Source: Rhizobium sp. CF080
GTDB taxonomy: Bacteria > Pseudomonadota > Alphaproteobacteria > Rhizobiales > Rhizobiaceae
Assembly (NCBI RefSeq): GCF_000282095.2
Contig: NZ_AKKC02000005.1
Span: 186,001 to 250,000 of the forward strand
Direction of reading: 5' to 3'
DNA length: 64,000 nt
Shown here: piece by piece, positions 45,297 through 54,339 of the stretch
How positions within the stretch are numbered: the first letter of the stretch is position 1
How the letters are laid out: the number at the start of each line of letters is the position of its first letter
Translations under genes and position numbers: made by a program
Notes under the pieces: model-generated
What the model was told of the DNA's origin: nothing
Databases searched by the model: none
The model's input: the letters and a program-made list of their open reading frames with translations, nothing else

Positions 45297-46538
45297 TCAG
45301 ATCGCCAGAACCGGCGTTTCCCATTCAATGTAGAGACCGTCGTGACCTTTGAATCCTGCAGGGGCAGTTTTGTCGCTTCGAGCAAGTTTCGTCTTTGCCG
45401 AGAGAGCTGTAATAAGAGGACCTCGCGGAATATTCGGCCATTGTTTGACACTTCCGGTCGACATGAATGCCGTGACGTTCTCACTCAGGATCGTTTCAAC
45501 AAGGCTTTTTGGCGTACCGTTATGGCTGCCGTGATGGGACACTTTCAGCACTGTGACACGACGGAGCAAGTCTCTTATCTCAGGCTGCTGAAGAATGGCG
45601 TCCCACGAACCCCATTGAGCATCGCCTGGAAAAAGTAGGAGCTGATCGCCGACCTCAACCGCCAGAATAAGGCTGGTATTGTTCACAGCATTGTCTATCG
45701 CAGCCGCGAAATCTCCATCAGGCTCATCGGCCAAACGGTCGACGTCCTTCTGATCAGCCTCGCTGAAAGTGATGTCGGGATTGTCCGCCCGGTATCGATC
45801 TGCAGTAACCCGCCAGGTCGCTTCACATGCTCCAGTTTCGTTCATCGCACAAAACGCGAGGTTCGATCCTGCGAAGTAAGCGGCGCCATCGGGCGGATCC
45901 ATAGCCGCAATCACCTTCTCATTGCGCGATGGACCGAGCACGTGGAAGCGAACGCCCGGCAATCCGTCAAGGTATCTTACCTCGGCGCTTTTGTCTTTCA
46001 GCGGAAGAAACCGCCTGGGAGCCACACCCTGAAAACCTCGGTGTATGACGGACATTGCGCGCTCGTTCGTCAGCGAATTTAGCGCCAGGGCCAATCGAGC
46101 CGCCTTCTGTGTTTGCGGACCGGCTCCAGCAAGTGGAAGATCATCAGAGTTAAAGCCCGGTTTGAGCGTGCTACAAAGTGCGAGCGCGAAAGCCGACTGC
46201 CGATTGCGGATGCGGGTCGCGTCGGGATCAGAAGGATCCTCCGTCCAAGGCATCCAGACTTCGCCGACCTCAACGTTGGCCCAGTTGGGGTCATCGAAGC
46301 CGCAGACATGATCCTTGTGCCGGTGCGTACATACGACAAGTTCGATGCGCGCTTTTCCGCCCGCAGTCGTACAGGCGGCGATTACATCTTTGGCAACCTT
46401 CGCGACTTGGGGCTTGGACCTACTGAGGCTTCCGCAGTCGAAGAGTACATGTCGCGGCCGTGCGCCAGTCCAGACGCTTAGCAAGAAGCAATCACCAAAG
46501 CCCATGTCGTACATGCGAATGGTCAATCGGTCGATCAT
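45297..46538 (-). CDS. Metallo-beta-lactamase-fold hydrolase, soluble ComEC-C-like (MBL-1)
   Basis: A 413-residue protein. The metal motif is THRHKDH (His72, His74, Asp76, His77), with LLFPGDAQWGSWDAIL and KVSHHGSHNGTP further on, as in the soluble hydrolase domain of ComEC/Rec2 relatives. There are no membrane helices. ATG 46538 starts one base after the stop of the upstream peptidase gene and has GGGGGA upstream. It is a probable phosphodiesterase or nuclease. A second protein of this fold lies at 53143-54258 in the opposite operon. Confidence 0.85.
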   Translation of the reverse strand: MIDRLTIRMYDMGFGDCFLLSVWTGARPRHVLFDCGSLSRSKPQVAKVAKDVIAACTTAGGKARIELVVCTHRHKDHVCGFDDPNWANVEVGEVWMPWTEDPSDPDATRIRNRQSAFALALCSTLKPGFNSDDLPLAGAGPQTQKAARLALALNSLTNERAMSVIHRGFQGVAPRRFLPLKDKSAEVRYLDGLPGVRFHVLGPSRNEKVIAAMDPPDGAAYFAGSNLAFCAMNETGACEATWRVTADRYRADNPDITFSEADQKDVDRLADEPDGDFAAAIDNAVNNTSLILAVEVGDQLLLFPGDAQWGSWDAILQQPEIRDLLRRVTVLKVSHHGSHNGTPKSLVETILSENVTAFMSTGSVKQWPNIPRGPLITALSAKTKLARSDKTAPAGFKGHDGLYIEWETPVLAI

Positions 46539-46539
46539 G

Positions 46540-48387
46540 CTAGCGTCCCCCATGCAGTCCACGGATACTCATGCGAGCCTTCATTCGGCTATTGACTTGT
46601 GCGTTGCTCATATATGGAAAACGGGGGTCCATTAAATCGAGCGTCGAAACGAATGCTCTCTGACGATCGACTCTGGATTCTGCGGCCGCCTGGACCTCCG
46701 TCGGCAGATTTTTGTTCGGAAGCGGCTTGGCGATCGCATATCTCACCTGACCGTCCACACCGACAATGATTGTGGTACCGCCCCGAGTGGTAATTCCTCC
46801 TAGTAGAACGTCCACTTGTCCATTTGGGTCCAATTGCGTCAATTGCGCGACAAGCTCGATCAGCAGGCGACCGTTCGACGCCGTGCGGAAGACTGCGTTG
46901 AAGCTCGAGACACTGATCTTCAAGTCCGGATTCAATGAAAGCGCGAGCGCATTATTTTTTGCGAATTCATGCAGCGCGACCGCGATGTTTTTTGTCACGT
47001 AGTCATGGCTGTTTTCGGCGAGATCATCAGAGTCACCATCGAGGGTGGCCAGAGCCGGCCGGCTGCCTTCCGCGCGCCTCAGATCAGCGTCCCGGCTCCG
47101 CTCACTAAACCGGTCCGCCTCTATCCGAAGAAGTTGCGGCAGCAATTGTTCGAGGCTGTCGGAGATTTTCGGAACATTGGCAGCGACTGGCCAACGTAGT
47201 GACTCTTCCGCGAGCGAAAAAACCCCTTCAGGATAAATTCCACGTCGCCGAAAACCCTCGATCAGCGCCGCACGCTGCCCCCATTCATCCTCCGGATTGA
47301 GCTCGAAATCGGCGGTAACCATAGCGCGCAGATAGTCGCCAAAGGTCACATCAACCGGAGGGAGGTAGTCAAAAGCGCGAATACACATCTCTAGCTGCCG
47401 CTGGGCGGTGCGGGACGCCTCGGCCGCGATGAGTTTTGCAAGATGCGGTTGAAGGTCGCCGACTGGCAATTCTCCGCTACCGCCCGTCGCCACACGCACG
47501 ATGTCGCGAATCCGGGATCGATAGGTCTGGAAGAAACCGTCAAAGATGGCGGCAACCAGAATTGCTCCTCGATCATGTGCCTCGCTCATACCGGGTGCAA
47601 GTACGGCGCCAGGATCATCCAGAGCGGAACGAAGTGATTTCCCATGTCCTGTCGCAAATCCGAACTGTTGAGCCAGCTCCACGAGTACGGTGGGTTGCTC
47701 AATATCACCACGCTTGCGCTGGATCTCGCGCATCACCAGGTCAGGAAAGGAGAAATGTTGAAGCAGCGCCACGATATCAGAGAAACCTTCATGGAACGCG
47801 AGCACATCAACGTTGGTGGGCTCAAGAAAATAACGTCGGAGGCGATCAACGATTGCGTGGGTCATTTCATGCGCAATGATATCGTGGCTAAGGCAGGTAA
47901 ATATTTTCTGCCCGGGCATATTGGTTCCAGGATCGGTTTCATCGGCGTCGAAATAGCCAAACAAAAGTGCGTGGAGCTCGCGGTCGTAAAACGCGTTGCG
48001 TCCACGGAAGGCGTGCGGGAGCAACCTGAGCCGTGATTGCTTGCTACCTTTCGCCAGATTGATACGCCGGCCGAGCGCTCGATCAAAATTCGAGAGGGTT
48101 CTCGAAGCGACAGCGTAGACCATTTGCTGATGGAATCGCGGGTCCGCTTCCGACGGACTGAGGCCTCCTTGCATGAGGATCGCCTTGTCGTCCAAATCTA
48201 CCGCATCGTAATATGTCTTGGCGCCACCGTCATAGTCGACAACTTCAAGACGTTCGCCAATGGGGCCGGCCTTGAGTGGCTCGTACTCAACGGAGATGAC
48301 TGCTGTGAGCGCTGCCTCATACCCCCGCGTCGGATCGGTCGCATAGATTTTAAGTGGTCTCGTTAAGGACCAGGGAACTTGCATCAT
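46540..48387 (-). CDS. Thermolysin-like (gluzincin) zinc metallopeptidase
   Basis: A 615-residue protein. HEMTH (His173, Glu174, His177) and the downstream FHEGFSD (Glu200, Asp204) give the HExxH-x22-ExxxD gluzincin pattern seen in M4 peptidases. About 140 residues precede the catalytic part and about 380 residues of unrecognised sequence follow, much longer than the usual C-terminal half. No signal peptide. ATG 48387 follows GGGAGA; an upstream GTG at 48435 lacks a ribosome site. One base separates it from MBL-1. Confidence 0.82.
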   Translation of the reverse strand: MMQVPWSLTRPLKIYATDPTRGYEAALTAVISVEYEPLKAGPIGERLEVVDYDGGAKTYYDAVDLDDKAILMQGGLSPSEADPRFHQQMVYAVASRTLSNFDRALGRRINLAKGSKQSRLRLLPHAFRGRNAFYDRELHALLFGYFDADETDPGTNMPGQKIFTCLSHDIIAHEMTHAIVDRLRRYFLEPTNVDVLAFHEGFSDIVALLQHFSFPDLVMREIQRKRGDIEQPTVLVELAQQFGFATGHGKSLRSALDDPGAVLAPGMSEAHDRGAILVAAIFDGFFQTYRSRIRDIVRVATGGSGELPVGDLQPHLAKLIAAEASRTAQRQLEMCIRAFDYLPPVDVTFGDYLRAMVTADFELNPEDEWGQRAALIEGFRRRGIYPEGVFSLAEESLRWPVAANVPKISDSLEQLLPQLLRIEADRFSERSRDADLRRAEGSRPALATLDGDSDDLAENSHDYVTKNIAVALHEFAKNNALALSLNPDLKISVSSFNAVFRTASNGRLLIELVAQLTQLDPNGQVDVLLGGITTRGGTTIIVGVDGQVRYAIAKPLPNKNLPTEVQAAAESRVDRQRAFVSTLDLMDPRFPYMSNAQVNSRMKARMSIRGLHGGR

Positions 48388-48561
48388 CCAACTATCTCCC
48401 GCCGCACTGCGACGCCCTGTGATGGAATATTTCACATGTTACACTAGGCAATCGAAAGGGATGAAATCCCCCCCATTTCTCATCCCAATCTCGGCAGCGT
48501 TCCGACATATCGGGCAGGTTCCCATGGCTCCCCTTTTGCCGCGTTCCAATGATGGCGCCCG

Positions 48562-50124
48562 TCAAATTCCATTCTTCAAATTCATTGCACTCCGCAGCAC
48601 ATTGATATGCTCAGGAGTGACAAAGGGGGTCTCCTCGGTCTCGGTCCGAGCGGCTGTGGCATTGAAGTGCCAATATTTGGTGTGTGAGAAAAAATCCGGG
48701 GCGTCTACAGAAGCGGACCTATCGCCGCTGTAAGGGGCGACCACAATGTCCCGGATACCGCTGAATTGGCCCTGAACGTGATGGAAGCCAAATTGCTCCG
48801 ACAGTGGCCCGGAGATAACGTCCCCCCAAAAGATCATTTTGTGGGGAGAATAAAGATTGGTCCAACGCGTGTAGGCAAACAGAGCGGCATGATGGGGATG
48901 CCGGAAATCACCGCCGGTTTCATCGCGGGGGGCGTCGCTCGGCCCATAGGTGAAATGCCAGGCCCTCGTCGTACCGTCAAACTCCATTGCGGGAGGACAG
49001 GTCGCAAAGATCCGTTGGACCTGTTTGTCTCTCAAGTCGCCTCGATCCTTTGCGAGCAGGAACTCCGCATGCGTCAGCGGAGAACCGAGCGTAATGAAAT
49101 CGCTCACAATCCACGGATTGCCCTGCCGGTTCAATTCTTGGCGGCACAAGCCCTGTAGCTCTTGGAACTGTTCGATGCCAAAGAGTTCGAAACGACCTTG
49201 TGGGTCGTCAGGTACCGTTTCCGTCTTGCCCGCAGCAAGCTGCATCTTCGTCCGCACGCGTCGTTCCAGAGCGGCCCGAACTGGCTGTTGGTTCGCCGCC
49301 GCATCTTTCGGGTCAACCGCGCTGACAGTGTTCAGCCTCGCGAAGCAATGCAAAAGGATATCGTAGGCAACGATGGTGCCAAGCGAGTGCGCGACAACGA
49401 CGATGCGATCGTAGCGTCTTGGACCGAACCGTCCCGATGTGTCTTTTCCCATCAGCGTCTCAAGAAGCTCTACCCCTTTCTCGCGGATTTCCTGCCGCCG
49501 CGCGACGTTCAACGGATCAGCTTTGACATACCGGGCGACGTCCCCGAAATACTTGATCAGGAAAACATTCACAAAGGCTCCCAGTCCGAGGGAGGCGAGC
49601 CCAATCAAAACCGGTGAAACGATTGTCCACAATGATTGCTGCTTGCCCACCGTATCCGAAGCACACTCGTTGAAGAGGCAGTTGTAGATCGTGGCAGATG
49701 GCAAAAGCGCGGCCAAACTTCCGATTGCGGCGATCACACTCACAACCCACAACAAGATCCAGGCTTTGCGCACGGCCATCGGAACCCGTCGGGGAGATCG
49801 CCACAGGAGGTCGAAAATCCAGGATTTGACCTGTTCCCAGGTCGTGCCGTGTATCAAATGCGCCCAATAAAATTCGTAAAAGTCAGTTGGCCCGCGGCCA
49901 TCCATGCTCTCGGTCGCGATCCGACGCAATTCGTAGCTTCTGTTGCGCGAATCCGGTTTGCCCCAGACAGGATTGCGTTTCCGCTTTTCTCCGGTCGATG
50001 AATCTTCCCGTCCACGGGATATCAGATCCTTGTCATAAACCCACACCGCGTCCACAAACCCTTGAAGGGTTTCCATGGGCAACTGCTCGCCCATGCCATG
50101 GATGATCACAACAGCCTGCTTCAT
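48562..50124 (-). CDS. Membrane-anchored alpha/beta hydrolase (lipase/esterase-like)
   Basis: A 520-residue protein. It starts with an alpha/beta-hydrolase strand and oxyanion loop (VVIIHGMGEQ, 5-14), has two membrane helices (about 121-143 and 166-190), and then the nucleophile elbow VVAHSLGT with Ser247. A GSPLTHAEFL strand follows at about 330-340. The membrane hairpin sits inside the fold, suggesting a lipid or membrane substrate. GGGGGGAAGC precedes ATG 50124. It is the first gene of the minus operon. Confidence 0.75.
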   Translation of the reverse strand: MKQAVVIIHGMGEQLPMETLQGFVDAVWVYDKDLISRGREDSSTGEKRKRNPVWGKPDSRNRSYELRRIATESMDGRGPTDFYEFYWAHLIHGTTWEQVKSWIFDLLWRSPRRVPMAVRKAWILLWVVSVIAAIGSLAALLPSATIYNCLFNECASDTVGKQQSLWTIVSPVLIGLASLGLGAFVNVFLIKYFGDVARYVKADPLNVARRQEIREKGVELLETLMGKDTSGRFGPRRYDRIVVVAHSLGTIVAYDILLHCFARLNTVSAVDPKDAAANQQPVRAALERRVRTKMQLAAGKTETVPDDPQGRFELFGIEQFQELQGLCRQELNRQGNPWIVSDFITLGSPLTHAEFLLAKDRGDLRDKQVQRIFATCPPAMEFDGTTRAWHFTYGPSDAPRDETGGDFRHPHHAALFAYTRWTNLYSPHKMIFWGDVISGPLSEQFGFHHVQGQFSGIRDIVVAPYSGDRSASVDAPDFFSHTKYWHFNATAARTETEETPFVTPEHINVLRSAMNLKNGI

Positions 50125-50715
50125 TGCTTCCCCCCCAAAAAAGGGCGATGTCCCACTCGCTCCGCCAGCCTCCCAAGCATCATCCGTCGCTTGACCGATT
50201 GGCCCGCCCCAGAGGCAAAAGGCCGGACAAGGATTGCGGTTTCTGGAGATCGGGCGACGGCGCGACTTTAGCCCGATCAATTTAAACTGCTACTATTTCG
50301 TGCAAAGAGAGTATGGGGCCATTGTAACAATGTTACAAGCGGTGCTTCCAGGATTTGACCTTCACGCCAATCCTTGCCTTCCCTGCCTACTCCAAAAGGC
50401 TTACCGTCGCTGACTAGTCGCACAATCCTACGCAAGAGCCCACTTCGAGCAAATTGGAAATTTCACGTGACGATTCGTTCGGACTTGCGTCTTTCGCGTT
50501 CGGATGGTTTGATTAGATCGCGGAGGCGGTTCTACTTTAGAGGGAAGACAAGGAGCCCTTGGCGTTTTGTCTGATGGCATCCCCCGTCGCTCCGTCTTAA
50601 GCGATATGGTGGCCATCCGCTAGCAGACTTCAGTCGATAGGGTCGCGTGATCCCGAGTGGGATTGAAGGCGGCTTCACGGCTGCCGATCAAGTCCGTCCC
50701 ACGAAGGACAACACA
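50125..50715. promoter_or_regulatory. Divergent control region of the protease/caspase locus
   Basis: A 591-base spacer between the minus operon (hydrolase, peptidase, MBL-1) and the plus operon (caspase, MBL-2, caspase-STAND). No gene is supported here. It must hold both promoters; the 17-bp palindrome at 50322-50338 is the strongest signal. Confidence 0.5.
50322..50338. promoter_or_regulatory. Perfect 17-bp palindrome, candidate operator
   Basis: TTGTAACAATGTTACAA has seven-base perfect arms around AAT. It lies about 200 bases upstream of the hydrolase start and 380 of the caspase start, between the two divergent operons. I did not see another copy in the window. Regulator unknown. Confidence 0.55.
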
Positions 50716-53130
50716 GTGAGCGCGAATTCGATTGCTGCTGACGACCCCAGAAGAGAGGTCGGATTGATATATGAGGATGATGGACTTCGCCAGGGGCCGG
50801 CATGCCACGTGCTTGCAATCGGAGTTGCTGCCTATCAATCAAAGATCTTCAGCCAGCCACTGACGACGGCAGCAATTTCGGCCCGGGCGTTCATCGATTG
50901 GTTCGCCGACCCGGCCAAAGCGCGTTTCACGAATCCGCATTGCCGGCTGGGCAGTGCCGCAATAGTACTGTCCGAAACCGCTGACACGGAACTTGCGACC
51001 TATGCTGAAGGTCCAGTGCCGCGGGCAACGTTTGCGAAAACCCAAGCTGCAGTGTGGGCATGGGTTGAACGGATCAATTGTCACAAAGACAACCTGGCAG
51101 TGCTCTATTTTGCCGGGCATGGCGAAAGCTTCTTAACGCGAACCAGCATCCTGGTTGAGGATTATGACACCAAGCCGATGGATGTGACCTTCGGAATTTC
51201 CGAGATCGAGCAATTCGTGAGCTCGCTCGAAAACGCGACCCCGGTTTCGCAACTTCTGCTGTTCGATTGCTGCCGCAATCCGACGTCCCTGGGCCTACCT
51301 TGGAACGAGCCATTCGGAAACAAGCTTATTGCACTGAAGCGGGATCGCGACGACCACGGGGAACCGCGCAAACAGTGGACTATCTGCGGGACCTCCCTGG
51401 GCGAATACGGATCCGGTCTTAAGGATGGGCCTACGCTCTTCAATATGGCGCTCATAGAATCGCTGAACGGTGTGGCGAGCGACCACACTGCGGAAGATTG
51501 GCCCGTCCGGCCAGGACTTCTTGTTGATCGCATCGACAAGCTTCTGGCGATGCATCGGCTTCCCGATGAAAAAGCGCAAACCCCGGCCGGTCGTCTTGCC
51601 GGCTCATTCGATATTACCTTCTGCGGCGAACCACGCGACGTTCCTGTCTATATCTCGCTTAAGGATCCAGTGGACTGGCCCGACAGCGAAATCGAATTTG
51701 CCGTCGACGGGGCGGCTCAAACTCCGATCTTGGGACTGGCAGCTGAGTCTCCCTTCGAACTTCTTCGTCTCGCCGAAGGAGCGTCGATCGAGCTCAACGC
51801 CCATCGCGCCGAAGACAATCTCGGAACGACACGCGCGAAGATCCGAGCACCAGTGACGTTCGTCGAAATCGCCAGGCAAGCCGCTCCGACCCCAGTTACC
51901 AGTTCTGCGATTCCGCCTGGACGCAATCTGACAAATGCGCCCCGGATTGCCGTAGATATAAGCAGTTCAGTTCCGGTGAAGAAGGGCGCCCTCGTCACGA
52001 TTGCTCGAAACGAAAAAGGCAATAGCTTTGCGTGGGAGCAGCTATCCGACCTTGGCGGGACGACGTTCATCGAACTTCCGCTCGGACAGTCGCTTGAGCC
52101 CGGTGAATACGTGGTGACCTTGCGCACTCCGGACGGAGGAATACAGACTGTCGATACCCAGATCGAGATGGGCGAGGAACAGACGATCGGTTTCGCAACC
52201 CCGACTTCTCCGCATTCGTGGATGAAGTTTCCGGTTTTGACCGGCTCGATCCAGCCCATTTGGTCGGAGCCTGATCACGACGCGTTGCGCGATACCGGCG
52301 ATGGCATTGAAGCGAGACCGCTGGGTGGCCTAACCGCTTTTTTGGACGTCGTCGACGATTTCCCAGATAGTACTTCGCTTGCCGACGGCGCGGTTGATCC
52401 CCGCTATACCCAAATCAGAATCGCTGACAAGTTCGGGCGTCGCTTCTCAAGAGGTATGTTGGCTAGACCAATCTTCTTTGAGCTGTCCAGAAACGATCCG
52501 GCGCGCCTCGAAATCGCTGTTGCCCCACTCATAGGATTTGACACTGCCAAGGAGCACAGTCCCTGGGTTCCGAGTTTCATCGTCGATCGAAAGGCCACTG
52601 CTTCCAGACGAATGGTGACCGTGGCAGTGGAGGCTCCGCGATGGGCCGGACTGCTCGGCTTCTTAGAGGCCAGGGATGCGGCCAATGGCGCCAAGCTCCT
52701 TGACGAGCGACTTCACAGTCTCGCTATCAGCGCGATCCACGACAAAGTGAATAATCCATTCGCCGCGATTGCCGGCGCGCTGATTGCGGTCGGAGCCGCC
52801 GTGCCCGACCTCAAGACGCAATGGGATCCATGGCTGTTCAACATCGCGAACTGGTTCCCGGGACTCCCTGACGGCCCCATTGTTCTTGCCCGCCGGCTTT
52901 TGACGAAAGCACGCTCCGAAAGCGAGCTCAACGAAGCGAAATCATGGTTCGTCGAGGGGTTTCGTCGCGGTGTCCCGGTATTTTCACTCTCTGTCGAATG
53001 GCTTGCGCGCGGCCTTGAAAGCCTTCCCGATGAAGACGGAGAACTCTTGCGTCTGCGCGAGACGGCGCGAGCTCTCGCCAACCGGGTGGACTCTGTTCAT
53101 GCATTCACAGTCATCCGCGTCAACATCTAG
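50716..53130 (+). CDS. Caspase-like (C14) protease with long C-terminal region
   Basis: An 804-residue protein. The caspase-like domain covers about 28-260: core strand HVLAIGVAAY, catalytic His135 in LYFAGHGES and catalytic Cys186 in LLLFDCCRNP. The region about 290-520 is beta-rich, with an Ig-like strand GEYVVTLRTPDGG; the last 250 residues are unrecognised. No signal peptide. Start is taken as GTG 50716 (GAAGGA seven bases upstream); GTG 50647 would add 23 residues. It is followed after 12 bases by MBL-2. Confidence 0.82.
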   Translation: MSANSIAADDPRREVGLIYEDDGLRQGPACHVLAIGVAAYQSKIFSQPLTTAAISARAFIDWFADPAKARFTNPHCRLGSAAIVLSETADTELATYAEGPVPRATFAKTQAAVWAWVERINCHKDNLAVLYFAGHGESFLTRTSILVEDYDTKPMDVTFGISEIEQFVSSLENATPVSQLLLFDCCRNPTSLGLPWNEPFGNKLIALKRDRDDHGEPRKQWTICGTSLGEYGSGLKDGPTLFNMALIESLNGVASDHTAEDWPVRPGLLVDRIDKLLAMHRLPDEKAQTPAGRLAGSFDITFCGEPRDVPVYISLKDPVDWPDSEIEFAVDGAAQTPILGLAAESPFELLRLAEGASIELNAHRAEDNLGTTRAKIRAPVTFVEIARQAAPTPVTSSAIPPGRNLTNAPRIAVDISSSVPVKKGALVTIARNEKGNSFAWEQLSDLGGTTFIELPLGQSLEPGEYVVTLRTPDGGIQTVDTQIEMGEEQTIGFATPTSPHSWMKFPVLTGSIQPIWSEPDHDALRDTGDGIEARPLGGLTAFLDVVDDFPDSTSLADGAVDPRYTQIRIADKFGRRFSRGMLARPIFFELSRNDPARLEIAVAPLIGFDTAKEHSPWVPSFIVDRKATASRRMVTVAVEAPRWAGLLGFLEARDAANGAKLLDERLHSLAISAIHDKVNNPFAAIAGALIAVGAAVPDLKTQWDPWLFNIANWFPGLPDGPIVLARRLLTKARSESELNEAKSWFVEGFRRGVPVFSLSVEWLARGLESLPDEDGELLRLRETARALANRVDSVHAFTVIRVNI

Positions 53131-53142
53131 GGGTACGAGCTT

Positions 53143-54258
53143 ATGACAAAGTTTCATCTGCACATGCACCCGGCGTCCGAGGGCGACGCGTTGATGCTGA
53201 GCTGGGGCGATGCCGAACGGCCAGGGCACGCGATGGTCGATATGGGACGGTCCAAGGATTATGTGTTGTTGAAGCCTTTGCTCCAAGACATTGGCAAGCT
53301 CGACCTGTTTGTGGTCAGCCATATCGACGCCGACCATATTGCGGGCGTGGTTCCCCTCTTTGAGGAAAAACGCCTCCCGTTCAGCACCGCCCACGTCTGG
53401 TTTAACGCGCACGAGCAGTTAAGCGATGCGAACGACCGCCTCGCGCCCTCAGAACGCGTTGTCCTGGGCGTCGCTCAGGGAGAAAAGGTTTCGGCGGGCA
53501 TTGCCGCCACTGACTGGCCCTGGAACGCGCACGCTAAGAGCCGCGTGATCTCGATCGACAGCCCGGAGGGAGCGCAACCTATTCCATTCGATGGTGGACT
53601 TACCGTCAGACTGCTTTCCCCTTCCGACCGCAAACTGGCCGCACTCCTTCCGGCTTGGAACGACGCGCTCGAAAAGGCCCACTTACGCGATATTGACGAT
53701 GGTGAGCCCGAGGAGGAGAAAGGCGGCGGGCGTGTCAGGCTTGGCGGACTGAACGTCGACGCGCTTGCGTCGGCCAGATTTCTGCCCGATTCCGCCAAAC
53801 CGAACGGAACCAGCATCGCCTTTGTCGCCGAATATGGCGGCAAACGCATACTGCTCGCGGCCGATGCACACCCTGACATTCTTGAGCGAACGCTCCGCGG
53901 TCTCGGCGCCAGCGAAGATAGCCGTTACCAGATTGATTGCTTCAAGGTTTCCCACCACGGCAGCAAGGCAAATACCTCCGCCTCGTTGCTGTCGATCATC
54001 GATTGCAGGTGTTTCGCTTTCTCGACGGACGGCTCTCACCACAACCATCCGGATCCCGAAGCGATTGCCCGCATTCTCAAGGTCGACCCAGTCCGGCCGA
54101 AGACGCTCGTCTTCAACTTCCGCCAGCCCTCCACCTTGTGCTGGGACAACCGCGCGCTGATGGACCAATGGAACTACAATTGCGTGTTTCCGGAGGAAGG
54201 AAAGAACGGAATTGGAATAGACCTCCTGCACATTGACGACCTGTGGGGGAAATCGTGA
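53143..54258 (+). CDS. Metallo-beta-lactamase-fold hydrolase, ComEC-C-like (MBL-2)
   Basis: A 371-residue soluble protein. The metal motif SHIDADH (His60, Asp62, Asp64, His65) is the ComEC/Rec2-type variant, and KVSHHGSKANTSASLL and FSTDGSHHNHPDPE follow with more His ligands. Both flanking genes encode caspase-like proteases. Enzymes of this subfamily may act on nucleic acids or nucleotides. The gene is 12 bases after the first caspase gene and 81 before the large one. Confidence 0.85.
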   Translation: MTKFHLHMHPASEGDALMLSWGDAERPGHAMVDMGRSKDYVLLKPLLQDIGKLDLFVVSHIDADHIAGVVPLFEEKRLPFSTAHVWFNAHEQLSDANDRLAPSERVVLGVAQGEKVSAGIAATDWPWNAHAKSRVISIDSPEGAQPIPFDGGLTVRLLSPSDRKLAALLPAWNDALEKAHLRDIDDGEPEEEKGGGRVRLGGLNVDALASARFLPDSAKPNGTSIAFVAEYGGKRILLAADAHPDILERTLRGLGASEDSRYQIDCFKVSHHGSKANTSASLLSIIDCRCFAFSTDGSHHNHPDPEAIARILKVDPVRPKTLVFNFRQPSTLCWDNRALMDQWNYNCVFPEEGKNGIGIDLLHIDDLWGKS

Positions 54259-54339
54259 CCGCTCCGCCCGGTCTGCCGGAAAAACGAGAGTTCCGCCGGC
54301 GAATCGAGACCAGGGGAAATAACTGGGGTATCGGGCGCT

